A stretch of DNA of 64,000 bases from Diadema setosum (GCF_964275005.1 NC_092696.1:24992972-25056971), one strand, 5' to 3'. Positions 23,714 through 36,622 are shown, counted from the stretch's first letter. Notes: generated from the letters alone by a model not told the origin. Made by a program: numbers and translations.

Positions 23714-26130
23714 CTTAGTTTACAGTACACTACAATATATTCCTTTTATAATAATTTTGCTTGAAATTGGCGTTCTTTTTAGCAATATCAAGCAAAGGAG
23801 CCCAGAACTATTGTGTGTGTGTGTGTGTGTGTTTGCGTATATGAGTGAAGTGATATTTATGTGCATTGCCTCTCATGTTTCAATTTTGAATCATGAATGA
23901 CATCTTGTGAAATTTTGAATTAAGCCCAAAGCATAACTGGGTTAATTTTTAAGCCTGCACACCGAGTGCTGATGCTGTACGACTGATGCCTCTATGTAGT
24001 ACATGTTTGTTTGTTTTTTTCACATGACATCACGCTGCCAAAAATTTGCCACATTTCCTAGCATTCTGTCATAGTTTTTGATAACTTGGAACTAAGCACA
24101 CATATTATGGCTCCAAATATTGTGATTGAAGTTACTGTCCAAATAGTAGATTGGACATGAATATATTTCTTCACATATTCAGGTATTCAAGACATTTCTT
24201 TGAGGCATCTATTCACTTTTTTTTACAACCTCTATGTGATGTATTGTGCTTTCCTTCTTATCCTCTAAAGCTGTAGGCTGATTTGCTGTACAATGTCATC
24301 ATCAACCTTGAGGATAGATTTGTTCAGTGAAGTGAAGGAACAGTATACTCAGGTGTATCCAAGCACATGGCATATAGCTGACCATGCACGTGGCACATGG
24401 TCACTTAGTGGCTGACCATTCACAGGGTATGAGCTCATGTTCTATTTTCAATACATTTCTCTTTAAATTTAACTCAACTCTTATTTTTTTAAAGTATTTT
24501 TTGGTATCATCACAGTTGTGACATCACATGTTCTTCCTTGAGATTATATCTTATTGTTTTCTACTTAAAAGTTAAAATTACTGTGTTTATTAAGTATTTT
24601 TCTCATCTCATTCTCACTTCGTGCAATGTCTGTATTTCAGCTCCTATCACATTTTATGATTGTTTCTGATATTATTAGTAACATTTTCTGTTCAATGTAT
24701 CTGTTGTTTGGGTTGGGCAGCAGGGAACAATGAATATCTAAACAACATCACACCATTCTGTAGTGAGTAAATACAAGTGGCATCCTTATAAAAAGAAAAA
24801 AAACACACAAACACAAACTAGTCAATCTCCCCCCCCCCCCCAATATCAGGAGTATCTGACATGATATGCATGAAGATGTTGTGTTAAAATCATGAGAAGA
24901 AGAAGAACAAAAAATGTATATTCCTATTCAGAGTTTAAGTTTCTCAATCATTTCAAGTGCTCTGTCTCTGTAACTGTATGGTCTGTTGGGGTAAGACATC
25001 ATTCTCCTTTTGTCTACATAATGGTTATGGTTCTCAACCATGAATTTGTGAGACATTGTTTATTGTACTGCAAAGCCCAACTGGCAAAATATGTACTCAC
25101 AAAATTCATGGCATCTTAGAATACACAAAGTGGAAAGGTGCCCTTTATATTGAAGATCTACGTCACTAACGTACTGCAGTATACATGTTTGCAGATACAC
25201 CAAACCTTGAAGTGTATACAAGCTGATGGAGGTAGCATTGAAAAGCAAACAAAGCCATGATGAATAGTTTCAAGGGTCATCTAAGCTTCTCTTCTGCTGC
25301 TGTGTGTGTCAAAACATGTACAATCTAATGATGGATTATGGAACCATGACCATGCACTAAAATTGTCCTTACTTTGCAAGTCTTTCTGTTGGAAGTCAAA
25401 ACTATAAACAGTAGATTTTGACATTATAGCAACTCTTAACTTTTTTCTCAAACTTTGTTTGACAACTCTATGCACATATTTCTGTTTATAATGTGCTGCT
25501 GTTCTTCCTTTTTATATTTGCCTTGAATATGCATTTTCTCCCGTCTTCCTTTGCTAAACATGCAATCTTTTTCTTATTTCTTCGTAAGGTAATATTTTCC
25601 TTTTTAAATTCAGTTTGTTTTCAACAAAAGGAAAAATTCCAGTGAAGAAAGGGTTACTGTTTTTGATATGTTTCTGCTTGAACAACTTTTTTTGATGGTT
25701 TTCCAACTGCTCCTCTGAGGAAATAATATTCCTTCTGTGGGATTCGGAAAGGGGACAAAAAGTTTATGAAATATAATATGTTGACTGGGTGTGCTGTCTG
25801 GTAGATGATTTTACACTGTCACTGTGTAATCATCAGTGTCATTCAGAAGTGCAATGAGAGAATCATTTTGTACATTACATTGGTTATGAGGTTTAGTGGT
25901 CATATGTGTAGATATAGATTGGCTTAAAATGGACAGAAATACCCATGGTTTTTAGCAGGTAATGCTGCTGAACAATATTGTTTTGAAGTGCATGTAGTGC
26001 AAGTGTACATACTTCACGTGATGTTTTAGTTGTTTCATTCTCGAAATTCGCAACAGAGTGTACATGCTCCACAACTTTGTTTATTGTTTCGATATTTTTT
26101 TTTTTTATTCTTAAAAATTATTTTCTGTCT
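23288..26130. other. SNARE 3' untranslated region and intergenic DNA
   Basis: After the SNARE stop the DNA is AT-rich. No AATAAA is close to the stop, so the 3' end cannot be placed. A short GT run lies at about 23,815-23,832. No further gene is visible. Confidence 0.5.
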
Positions 26131-26650
26131 AAGTAATTGAATTGAACAGGTTTTATTGAACAGGTTTTATTAAAAATCATGTCTGGCAGCCAAAGGCTGA
26201 ATTGCACATGTTTTACAATCATAGTTATAAAAACACCAATTAACTCTTTACAAATTGACTCACCAATTAACTCTTTACAAAGTCTCTCACACAAAATCAG
26301 CCTTAAAATGATATTACCATTTTGTCTTTTCTGTAAGTGATTGACGTACAGCCATATCAACTGTATGCAAATATTGAAAGACAAATTTGCAAGTAAGAAG
26401 ACCATCAGATTTTCTTGGTGTAGTTGTGTGGGCCACAATTTAACCATGGAAGCCATGGTGATGGAATAAATTAGTTTGAAAGGAAACATATCCATATTTA
26501 TTTGATGATGACACACTCTTGCTGACAATAGATATTGCAATTCTGAGAAAGATGACAACCCCGGCATTTAGCCAAATGAAAATAAGAGCCTCAAAATCAG
26601 TTTGAAATGTGTTTATTCTTTGAATGTCAGAGTATATTATGTCCAACTAT
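26130..26650 (-). repeat. Possible LINE 3' region
   Basis: The left end on the plus strand carries TTGAATTGAACAGGTTTTATT with a tandem repeat of GAACAGGTTTTATT. On the minus strand this is an AATAAAACCTGTTC-type tail like those of the other LINEs here. A short duplication (CACCAATTAACTCTTTACAAA) follows. No recognisable protein remains. Confidence 0.3.
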
Positions 26651-26827
26651 TTCAATCAGATTCCAAAATTGTTGTTGTGGTAAGCTCATTTTGAAAGAGA
26701 GAGAAAAACGTCATAGCTCTAATGTTATTCTTTAGTGATGAAAGTAAGCATCCCTTCTGACGAGTTTGCTGAACTGAGATTATTCAACACAAAAAAAAAG
26801 AAGACTCTTTGAAGAGACTCACATTAG

Positions 26828-27263
26828 GGCCGGCGGAGCGTTTTCAAAAGCGGGGGGGGGGGCCACTTCCAGGTTTTATGAGCTAACGAACAAAAAAAAA
26901 AAAAAAAAATAACCTTCAGCGCAACTTCTGGTGCCACTTCCGGGTTTCTTCAGCTGATTAAAACAAAGAAAAAAAAAGAAAAAAAGGTCTTCAGGTCATC
27001 TTTCGCCTTCCACTTCCAAGTTTCTTTAGCTGACCAGCTGACAAGCAAAAAAAAGAAAAAAAAGGTCTTCAGCGCAAAAACATAACCTTACCGCTCTCAC
27101 ACTTCACGGTCTCTATCTATTTCTTTCTAGTGCCATTTACACACTTCTGGGGTAAAAAAAAGTGGGGGCCCAAAGTGGTAGCACCTTATGTATTCCTTTG
27201 TATGGTGCAAAAAAAAAAGGGGGGGCGAGCCCCCCCCCCCCCCCCCCCCCGGTTCTGCCGGCC
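26828..27263. repeat. GC-ended TIR element with internal tandem repeats
   Basis: Ends GGCCGGCGGAGC and the inverted CTGCCGGCC pair. Next to both ends are long G or C runs. Inside, a unit of 55-65 bp (CACTTCCRGGTTTCTTYAGCTGA, A-rich run, GGTCTTCAG) occurs about three times. No ORF. Confidence 0.6.
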
Positions 27264-28604
27264 ATGCATATGGCATTACCATCTTGGTCACTCAGTTGTT
27301 CTGTTGTTTGCAGTGCTAGAGAAAATGTCAGTAACTGAAGAGTTTGTTTAGGCTCCATCTTTAAAGGATAAGTTCTAAAGACAAAATATGCCAGGAGACT
27401 TTATATACAGCAGGTATCTTATCACACTGCAGATGCTGTTAAATATTGAAGTCAAGCCCCACCCCCTGAATAGAATGCCAGCCCATTGGAGCTAATCACT
27501 TTGAGCTCCTGTACAAGACCAAATCTTGTGACCTTTGAACTTTGCATCCTCTGCCCTTAACCCATTATTTCTAAAGGAATTTTGCTGCAAAAATTATCAT
27601 CTTATCATTAATTGGCTCTGTGCATATTTCAGATTTGCCAAGATCTTTGATGGAAGTGGTTAAAATTTATTATAAGTCTGCACAAAATCCGAAAAATTTG
27701 CCAATTCAAGAAAGATTTTTTTCTATATATTTAGGAATCAATCCAATATCTAGTAATTAAAGAGCTTTTGAAATTTCTGCAACTAAAAAATACACACACA
27801 AAGATGTGAACAATAGAATGGCTTACCTGAAAGACTTACTCATCCCTTGAAACAGTAACAGTAAGTACATGTAAAAAATGTATGAAAAAGAGACAGCAGA
27901 ATATCAAAGCACAAAACTTATATGATTTCTGGAATTTAATTGTTTTAGTTAACAGTGGCTCTCTATTCATGGCTGCTGTTAGTCGCAAATATGGACTTCG
28001 AGTTATTTATGCACTAAACCAGGAGAAGTATAATAAAGTAGAGCTACATAGAGGTGTACTTGCAAAAGAATATTGTGATTAGACCAAAAGATCAGTCAGT
28101 ATTTAGCTTTGAGGATATGGAAGACTATATGTCTGGCTTCACAGAATCCCTCTTCTATTATAATTATGTATGTCTCAGAGGAAATCCGTCAAAAGTCAAA
28201 CAATGTTATAAAAACCTTTTAAACAGACAGATTTTTCTGTTTGTATTGTGATGAGCAACAAGTTTGATTGTCATTCCTTGATTCCATGATTGTCAACACA
28301 TTGAGTTTCCCTTTCTTCCAATCTTTTGAATGATACACAAATTCTTCCCAAAGAGTGAATATTCCAGTGTTTTTGGGTAGAGCCTTATTTGGTGGATGTC
28401 CAAATATTTTTTTTTCAAAAAATGCATATTCCAGTGCCTTGGGTAGAGTTTTTCAGTGCCTTATTTATTTGTCCAAATAGCATGTCTTTGTAGTTTGATA
28501 GATATTAATGTTTTGTCTATCTTATGTGTTTTTTGAAAGCATGGTGTATACCTTGAATACACCATATAGGCTCACACATCTTGGTGTATTTGACTTTCTG
28601 TAGT
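27264..28604. other. Intergenic, no gene seen
   Basis: AT-rich DNA. A direct duplication of about 75 bp is visible at 28,350-28,485 (TGGGTAGAG..CCTTATTT..GTCCAAATA occurs twice). Nothing else is supported. Confidence 0.5.
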
Positions 28605-30211
28605 AGTCCAGGCTAGAAGGCACCCAACCTTGTTTTTTGATATATACAATGTTTTTTGATGGTTTCTTGTCAATTCGAGGGTGCTGATTCCAAATCCGAT
28701 TGATGCCACTCGCGTAACCTTGAGCATTTTCGGCAAAATGCAAAAATCCAAAATGGCCGCCAGATATGCTAATTCGGCCGTGATAAACATAATAATGCGC
28801 ATTATATGACAAATTATTCCACCAAACTTTGTACATTTCTGTTCCTAGAGTTACTCCATCTGCATTTGCAAGAGAATTTTCATTTCATATAGGTCCATTT
28901 AGTATTTAAAGCTCATTTTTATTCAAAATGGCCGCCATTCCTATGCTTATGTACTATATGAATGGCAAAACATAATGCATGGGAATATAGAACAAATTTA
29001 CTGTGTTTCCAGTCCCGTACCTACGCTGTCATAAAGTGTTGCATGTGTAATACAAATATGTTGGGTGTCACTTACAATATAACCGGCCTACATGTATATT
29101 TCAGCATTTGATATTCATAAACCTTACTATATGTTTAACACAATTTCTTATCTATTTCATTTTGTCTCAACAACGAATATAAGTTCACTAAACGTCTCGC
29201 AAGAAAGCAATATAATGTCATATTCTACACGCAGATTGAATATAAAAATGTAATACTAACACAATATCTTAAGAAGCCTAGATGCATGGTATTTATCAAA
29301 TAATGTTAAAAATGGAAGGGAATCTAGAAAACAAAGCTTTTAATATACATTCCCCTATAACCATATTAACAAAGTACAGAGAATCCTATACAGTAAGTGC
29401 AGAGATATGGTTGCCGACAAAAACATACCGGACATTCCGACACACCTAAAAACCCTTTACATTATAATTTTTTTTTCCAGCAAGGAGTTGGGGGGCGGGG
29501 GGGGGGGGGGGGGGGAGGCGAGTTTGAAATGGATCATAACATCCATCACTTTGATATGATATAATTTAGAAGTACCGCCTTGATATCATAGAGTAAACTT
29601 GATTTTCTTCTTGACTTAAAACGACAAAAACTGGTGAAGGCATAAACGAAACTGTCTAAACGCAATACCGTACAAACTATTCATTAAACATCAACCAAGG
29701 AGCAATGTGAGATACCTCTTTCAGTTCTCTCACAGTTCCCAGGTGTTGATAATAATTAGATACACTTTGACATCATGATCTCATTCAGTCTTGTCTTAAA
29801 ACTAAAACTGTAATTTTTATTGTCTTTAAAGAACCCTTTAATTGGATGTTTGGCAGCAGGTGACATCAGCCCCAAATTTGCAGAATTTTCAGGCTAAAGA
29901 TGCATATGAGTCCTGCAATTGCTTTAATAGAAACCACATCTGGTGATGTTCAGCACTTCCTCAGGGGTCAGAGGGCGATTATTTGCCATAGAAACAGAAT
30001 GAAGACATAAAGACTTGCTTGATCACCACCCGTTGAAGCCCTATGGCTTTGTTGCCAGGCCAGAGACAAGTGTTGTAGGTAACTTAGGTGGTGTCAAAGA
30101 TGACATCAGACCAGCATCTTCACCAACCGGTTTTGGGGTCAAAGCTTTCAAGTTACGGGAGGGAAATCTAGGCTTGTGGGATTTCAGACGCATTGATGGC
30201 AGGTTGTTCAA

Positions 30212-30351
30212 GGGGGCATTTCATGAAGCGTTTTGTTAGATCTTCTCTTTTTGACTAACTGTTATAAGCTACTAAAATCCTTGCATCTGATTGGCTGAGA
30301 GCAAATTTGTCAGACAATTTTTTCAGACGAAACGCTTCATGAAATGCCCCC
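30212..30351. repeat. 140-bp foldback MITE, family copy 2 (nested)
   Basis: Ends GGGGGCATTTCATGAAGCG and the perfect inverse. The interior (AGCTACTAAAATCCTTGCATC and TTGGCTGAGAGCAAATTTGTC) matches the inverted interior of the element at 21,836. It lies inside the long-TIR element next to the RT remnant. Confidence 0.8.
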
Positions 30352-30359
30352 ATGCTATC

Positions 30360-30720
30360 ATGTTTGGAAGGTCAGGGTATGCGTTGACAGCACTGGTGAC
30401 ACTTGCCATCCTTTCCTTCCAGCGTGAGAGAGAGTGATCGAGTGCCAGTGAAGGAGGGTAGACTTCCTTAGCCTATGCTTGGAAGGCTTGCCACAGAGGG
30501 CTACCTTGAACATAGCATTGGCAAGATGGTTACTAAGATGGAAGGCATGGGTCGGATGATAATCTAATAAAGGTTGGGGCAAAGTCTCCAGAAAGTGAAG
30601 AACTTCTCTATTGTCTTGAGATGGGTCAGTACTCGGCTCATGTCATCCAAGGACTTTCTACGAGACGTAAAGGCAAGATCATCTGCAAACTTCCTACGTG
30701 AAGGGAATGTTATGTCACCA
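30360..30720 (-). pseudogene. Degraded non-LTR reverse transcriptase fragment
   Basis: On the minus strand, about 30,710-30,590 reads RKFADDLAFTSRRKSLDDM, then RVLTHLKTIEKFFTFWRLCPN. This is an RT FADD box followed by the region typical of one animal LINE family (LRANPSKT..AFHL). A second frame continues with HAFHLSNHLANAMFKVALCGK. The frame changes and stops show it is dead. It sits inside the long-TIR element. Confidence 0.6.
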
Positions 30721-30838
30721 TGTATATGGTAAAAAGAGCTCTAGTGGAGTTAGTTTACAGCCACCATTAAGGAGGCCATCATTCAGAGTCCTAACACTGC
30801 TGGTCTGGTTACCTAGAGCAATCCTGAATCTGCAAGTG

Positions 30839-31205
30839 CTCAGAGACTCCAACCCCAAGTACCTTCTGATCTGGATATTCTCCCGCCTGAAACCCCTAGC
30901 AAACGGGAGACTCCAACTTGATGTGCGCGAAGCGCATATATTATCACGAGCGCGAAGTTCCCTGCGGCCGGGGTCCAGGGCCCGCTTGAGCTCTGGAAGC
31001 TCTAATAGGGTTCTTAGTGTTCTCTTGTGCTATCTAAGGCTTATTTTTCAATATACGAACACACAAAGTAAGAAATCATTTCAAGTGGGAGACACAGAGC
31101 CAGGGCAGGAGAAAGTAAATCTCAAGCGGGAGAACGGGAGATTTCGCAAAACGGGCTTTCGGCGGAAGATCTCCCGTCGAAAGCTGGAGAGTTGTAGTCT
31201 CTGAG
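30839..31205. repeat. TIR element with GCGCGAAGCGC-type interior
   Basis: Ends CTCAGAGACTCCAAC and the inverted GTTGTAGTCTCTGAG pair with one mismatch; the repeats are followed by CTCCCG-rich subterminal parts. The interior includes TGCGCGAAGCGCATATATTA and GGGTCCAGGGCCCGCTTGAG. A long open frame on the plus strand crosses it but encodes arginine- and serine-rich sequence without a recognisable domain, so I treat that as composition. Confidence 0.55.
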
Positions 31206-33824
31206 TGCTGAAGATTAAGGACAAGCAGTGTGAAGTTGTTATAACACTGCTTTCAGAATGAGGCAGCACTGTACAGATCTTAGAGTCTGTCTTGACATCA
31301 TATACGCAAACACATTCACTCAGAAAAAAAAATGGTGGTAGAATACATCTTCCTTATATAGTTCAGCTAGGTTAACATGAAAAACTTTTGGGCCTTGTTT
31401 TCATTTCAGAGATTTGACAACAGGAAGTGAGGTGGTCCCTTTTTTCCGCTTTCCCCTGCCTCATGTTCTTTCTCTGGTGAGGGGACTGAAAAGTTTGTAT
31501 GATATCGCTTTTAGATAATGTAGAACAGGAAAGGTAATTGGAAATTTCATTTGTGTCATCATCTAGGATTCAGCCTTTTATCAAATTGTTAATGTCAAAT
31601 AATTCCTGATAAACGATGTTGATGTTGGCGTCAATTCAAGCTTTGGTGGGTTTTTTCCAAATTTCTTGGGAAAAATTCAGATTGACAGTAGCAAATTTGG
31701 ATGTTTGCATCAAAGAATAAAACAGCTTTTGTTAGTGACAATCCTCAGATTTATAATCAGCACACAAATTGAGAAACAGTGTACCTGGGTGACAGAAAAA
31801 AAGAAAAGAAAATTTGTTTTTTTCCATGAACACTTTGCCGTTCATATTGTGCAGGGGTATGTGGGTGGCATCCATTTTGAAGTTTTGTATGAAGAAGAAT
31901 ATAATAAGCCTAAAAACAATACATTTTCCGTTTGTTTGCTTGTTTGTTTGCTTGTTTTGCTAGTGGCACTCATGAGATTTGCATGGCACATGCAAAATTT
32001 GATAAAAGCGTAGGTATGTGACTGAAAATTCGTCTTCTATTTCTATGCATATTTTTTGCCATTCATATAGTACATGAGTGTAGGAGTGGCGGCCATTTTG
32101 AATTGAAAATAAGCTTAAAATACTAAATGTACCTCTTCAAATGAAAGATTTTTTGCATGTGCAAGTAGAATTACTCAAGGAACAAAAATTTAAAAAACTT
32201 TGATGGAATAATTGGTCATAAAATTGACATAACTGGGATTATCATGGCCAAATTAGCATATCTGGCGGCCATTTTGGATTTTTGCATTTTGCCGAAAATG
32301 CTCAAGGTTACGCGAGTGGCATCAATCGGATTTGGAATCAGCACCCTCGAATTGACAAGAAACCATCAAAAAACATTGTATATATCAAAAAACAAGGTTA
32401 GGTGCATTTTCTATGGAGCCTAGCCTGGACTATAGAGCATTTTGTGTATTTTATTGTTTCTTGCTGAATACATGTATGTGCTAGCTGTACATATATTCTG
32501 GTATACTTTTCCCCCTTAAAGGTCCAGTTTATCTTTGGGAGCAGTGATTTCAAAAATGTTCAAGATATCACATTTGATTCATATAAAGGTTTGTTGTGTC
32601 ATAAAACATTCTACTGTATGAAATATTTGCAATAAAATGTAAAATGTAAGGAGATATCAGGGTTTTTCTCAGTAAACCGTAACTGTATGCGGTTTAGTCT
32701 GGAAACATTTTTATTATAACTATTGTTCACATTTTGTGTATTTAACAACACTTAACATCGATTGTACGGATTCAAATTTTGACAGTGGTTGTTTCTATCC
32801 CTAACTCACATTTTAGAACTATTTTAAAGTACTAATGCTGGGTTTTTGTTTCATCTGCAAATGGTAAATTATGCCTTTAACCTTATTTGATGCTCTGTTC
32901 ACTTTAACTAACTTGCAATACAATGTAACATGATGCATGAAATCAGACACCTCCTCCTTTAGTTATGCCATAAACCCAAGCCTTGGAGTACTTCTTGATC
33001 AGAAATCTTGTCTTCAAACAGAGAATAATACTGTAATTATAATGAAATAGCTTGTACACATGTTGCTATTAGACTCATATCTGGTACAGTACTGCATTTT
33101 AGAAAATCTTCTTTCATAAACCTCATTGCAAGATCTTTGCAGCAGCATGAAAGTTTTTTTTTGTTTAAACAAGATAAATGAAGAAAAAAGAAGAAGAGAT
33201 TTTTTTCTAATAGGAGAGCATCACATTCAATAGTTCTGATGAGCAGAATTGTATGAACATAGCATGATTGCAGACAGTAGAGAAATTAAAACCTAAATAG
33301 AATATTCAGATTTACTCCCTCATGTTCAAAATGTGTGTGATTATTAAACAGGTGTACTCAAAGTTGCTGTACCCATGATTATCTCTGTGATTATACATGT
33401 ACCAAAGATACTTTTAATGTGTGCCAAAAGGATGCAAGTTATGAAGCTTTGATGTTGGTAGTATTACATGTATTGATATTTTATTTTGCATCAGTGTTCT
33501 CATTAAAATGGAAAATGGAACAATCTGTAGGCCTAAATGATTATTATGCATTTTTGTGACTTGACAAACTTTAACTCTGTGCATTTTTTATACTAAAATG
33601 AATGGATTAATTCAGTTGCACTTTTCTAACACAATAGGTGTGTGTGTTGCTGTGTGTTTGTATTCAGTTTTGTACTGATCAAAGGAAAGGTGGTGAAATC
33701 ATTCACTCCATGGAGTACAAACAGATGTCTTCTTTGTAATGGTTGTCAGTTTCAGGTAGGTAAACAGACAGATCAAATATTAAACAATAGATGACATCAT
33801 TCAGCTTTCATAGTACATAAAATT

Positions 33825-34073
33825 GAAGAGTTTGTTCGCAAAAACCGATAAGTCCAAAATTGTCAAATGGAGATATTTGCGGCTAAGGGTCAAGAAAAAT
33901 GAAGAGAATAATAAGAAAATTTTTGCTTCTTTTGAGCATAACTTCAAAAATGTATATCTTTATATGTAGTGACCAATATATCATTTAAAAGGTATTATTT
34001 TGTACTTTATGACAGAGACCGTACTTCAAAATCTTAAAAAATGGACATATCGGTTTTTGCAAACAAACTCTTC
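33825..34073. repeat. TIR MITE copy 2, inverted relative to copy 1
   Basis: Ends GAAGAGTTTGTTCGCAAAAA and TTTTTGCAAACAAACTCTTC. The interior matches the reverse complement of copy 1 throughout (for example CATTTAAAAGGTATTATTTTG and the inverse in copy 1). 249 bp. ATT flanks both ends and may be a target duplication. Confidence 0.8.
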
Positions 34074-35020
34074 ATTTTATTTCATGATTGCACTTCACCT
34101 TTTTTAAAATCTGAATAAACATTTGTTATGAAGATGGTGCAGAAATGATTATACAGGAAATGAAACATTGTCATTAGGTAATGATGATAATTTTGCTATC
34201 CTGATTTAATACATTTATTAGTTGTGATGACGACTAGGAACAAAGCATGTAGTGATCAATAATCTTATCTATTCCAAATGTATCTTATACTGCAATATTA
34301 TTGTGCTTGAACTTTTTTGTTTGTTTCAGTGTAAGATATGTAACAATTGACCATTCATTGGTATGGAACTTAATTTTATATTCTTACAGAATGTAATAAA
34401 CATGTGTGTGGTTGTGGAATCAGTAAGTATGTTGTGTATCTGTAATCGGTATCAAAATTTATTGTTATATCACTACATCATCTAAGAAATTGTTACTTGC
34501 CTGTGTGAGTATGTACAGAAAAAAGGTACTTAGTGGTAATAACGTATAATGAAATGCTTTGTTTGTACCTTGATGTAATGTTTCAGCTCTTTTGATCTAT
34601 ATGATGTCTCTTCTGTATTCACTGTTCTTTGTAATGTCAGTTTTCATATTTATCAAACTCTAGTGAAAATAAAAAAGCTATTATGTAATTCAATGCTGTT
34701 ATTTTTGTCATGATTTTCTGAAAGTTTTCATGCATAAGCTGATGTTGTAGATGTATTTATGTTCTGCTCAGATGTAGCTCATATATGAAATAAGAAATGC
34801 TGTTTAAGAAATACAGTAGTAAAAATCACTCTGGTTGTCTTGACTGATTTGGCTCATCTCGATAATTTCTATCCTTTGCTATATACAGGGTATACATGTA
34901 CAAATCACAATATTCATAGTCATATTCTGTATTTTAATGCTACATTTCTGTTCTCTATCAATGCACTTATAGAAACACCTGTAAAGCACTATATGAATTT
35001 GATTTATTATCATAACAATT

Positions 35021-35262
35021 GATGAGTTTGGCCACAAAATGCGATTTAAGTGCCACCTAATCTTTTTAAGATAAGTTCATCATCAGATAGAGCAAAATAA
35101 TAATATTCTTGAAGTTATGACAGAAAATATCCCATGCTTAATATCCCATATTTAATATCCCATATTTTCTTATTATTTTCTTTATATTTGGCAGCTTTAA
35201 TTGCAAAGATCTGAAATTGACACAACTGGAATTAACTCTTTTTTAATCAGCAAACTCTTTTT
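35021..35262. repeat. TIR MITE copy 3, divergent
   Basis: Starts GATGAGTTTGGCCACAAAAT and ends AATCAGCAAACTCTTTT. The interior keeps TTGAAGTTATGACAGAAA and TTTCTTATTATTTTCTTTATAT in the same order as copy 1. It is older or from a subfamily, with an internal short tandem repeat of AATATCCCAT. Confidence 0.55.
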
Positions 35263-36191
35263 ATAGTATTAGTACTGTATACTTAAATTGAAATCAATTA
35301 TTTGGATTTGTGACTTTTGATACAATGGACTTTGATAACAAATTCAATTTCTTTGTAGTGATTTTTTTTTTCAGGGGTTGAGTAAAAAGAAATTGAAATG
35401 TGAACTTTGGGGCAAGAAAAAATAAAAGGGAGGGAAGACATTTGCCTTGGGGCCAGTTGGTATGGGTACTGTTTTTTCACATGCAATGCAGCAGGTGCAT
35501 TAAAAAATTATACACTGTAATGATAATTATATAGAATTAAATGACACAGGAGACAGCAATGTATAAGAGCATGCTTAATGGATGTGGCATATTAAGCTTG
35601 CCAATGTAAGTGTTTATTAGTCTGTTAGGGCCTACATGTTGGGGAACCATTTTTGTATTAATTGCCAGCATCTCCGAGTCAGACACAGAAAGAAAAAAAG
35701 GCCACTTTTCTGTCTCAAATTTAAGTGCAATATATCACTCGAGATATTTCTCCCACATACGGTAGAACAAGCTTTAGCCTAATTTTAGATTGGAAATTGT
35801 ATGATACTGGTGCACCTAAATCTGATACCTTTGCTTATTCTGCTGAATAGGCCTATAGGCCTATCTAAACAAAAAAATAATAATAATCTCAATATATGAG
35901 TTTTTCTGTGGTTGGAAATCCATGATCGATTGTTTATGTGTGTGTATGTGTTTTTTTTTTTTTTTGTGAGAGTGTGTGTGTGTGTATGTCCTTGTTTTGA
36001 GGTTCTCTTGTGAGGCATGCGAAAAAACTTGTTTGGCGTGTGGGCGTGAGAAAGACACCCACCCCCACCCCCCCCCCCCCCCCCAAAAAAAAAAAGTTAT
36101 TACTGAGTGTTATTGAGGTGTACGCCCTCTATCGACAGCTGATTTTTATTTTCCCAATCCACGATTGTACGAAAACGAAGCACGTTTGGCA

Positions 36192-36255
36192 CTAGCCCCG
36201 GGCCCCGGAGACCCGCCGCCTGTACGTTGTACGTTGGGGCTGCTGGTCGCAGTTA
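36192..36255. repeat. Short GC-rich hairpin repeat, copy 2
   Basis: CTAGCCCCGGGCCCCGGAGA, then CCGCC, ACGTTGGGGC and TGGTCGCAGTTA. It shares both ends and the centre with 15,768-15,823 but carries a small insertion and lacks the perfect inner stem. Confidence 0.55.
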
Positions 36256-36366
36256 GTTTGGCACCTGCTGATCTGACTGATCATATTGTAAGTTTAAAAC
36301 AGTGACAAAACTGCTTGACTGTCATAGCATCATACAGTTCCATGTTGATATGAAATCGGATGTAGG

Positions 36367-36622
36367 CTATGTGTGTACATGATCGTTTGCCATAGTGGAC
36401 AAGTGTATCCAAAATGTATTTTTTACTTCACCAGCAGCGAGGTGAGGCCCGTGCTGTGTGGAGGTACACAGCTGTATGTTCGCCTTGTTGAGGAGGCGTC
36501 CTATGATCCTAGGCCGATGTTTGCGGCGTGGGGTTAACGCGAGCTCCTGCTTGATCCCCAGACGCACGCACGTGTTCAGGTTCACGATGTATAACTACTA
36601 AGCTTTCCACTCAACCACGATC
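36367..36622 (-). mobile_element. Possible tRNA-derived SINE next to the LINE 3' end
   Basis: On the minus strand from about 36,622 the sequence reads GATCGTGGTTGAGTGGAAAG, an A-box-like TGGTTGAGTGG. About 50 bases later GGGGATCAAGCAGG is only a weak B-box. Family unrecognised. Confidence 0.25.

Larger units (their letters stand above)
28605..32432. mobile_element. 3.8-kb DNA element with ~400-bp inverted terminal repeats, no transposase seen
   Basis: The left arm, about 28,605-29,000, and the right arm, about 31,990-32,432, are inverted copies. Shared blocks in order from the ends: AGTCCAGGCTAG; AACCTTGTTTTTTGATATATAC; GGTGCTGATTCCAAATCCGA; GCATTTTCGGCAAAATGC; CAAAATGGCCGCCAGATATG; TTTAGTATT; TCAAAATGGCCGCCA; GTACTATATGAATGGCAAAA. 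The right arm is followed inward by a divergent partial duplicate of its own inner end (about 31,840-31,910). The interior holds a degraded reverse transcriptase and two smaller TIR elements. No transposase frame is visible, so it looks non-autonomous or eroded. Confidence 0.8.
32433..36190. other. Intergenic, AT-rich, two MITE copies, no gene seen
   Basis: Apart from the two MITE relatives at 33,825 and 35,021 and poly-C/poly-A runs near 36,066-36,095, nothing is supported. A GAAAATAAAAAAGC signal near 34,665 could be a polyadenylation site of an unseen transcript. Confidence 0.45.

Noticed and set aside
30698-31204. 168-codon open frame
   Set aside because: Arg/Ser-rich, crosses the boundary of a TIR element at 30,839, matches no family I know; explained by composition.
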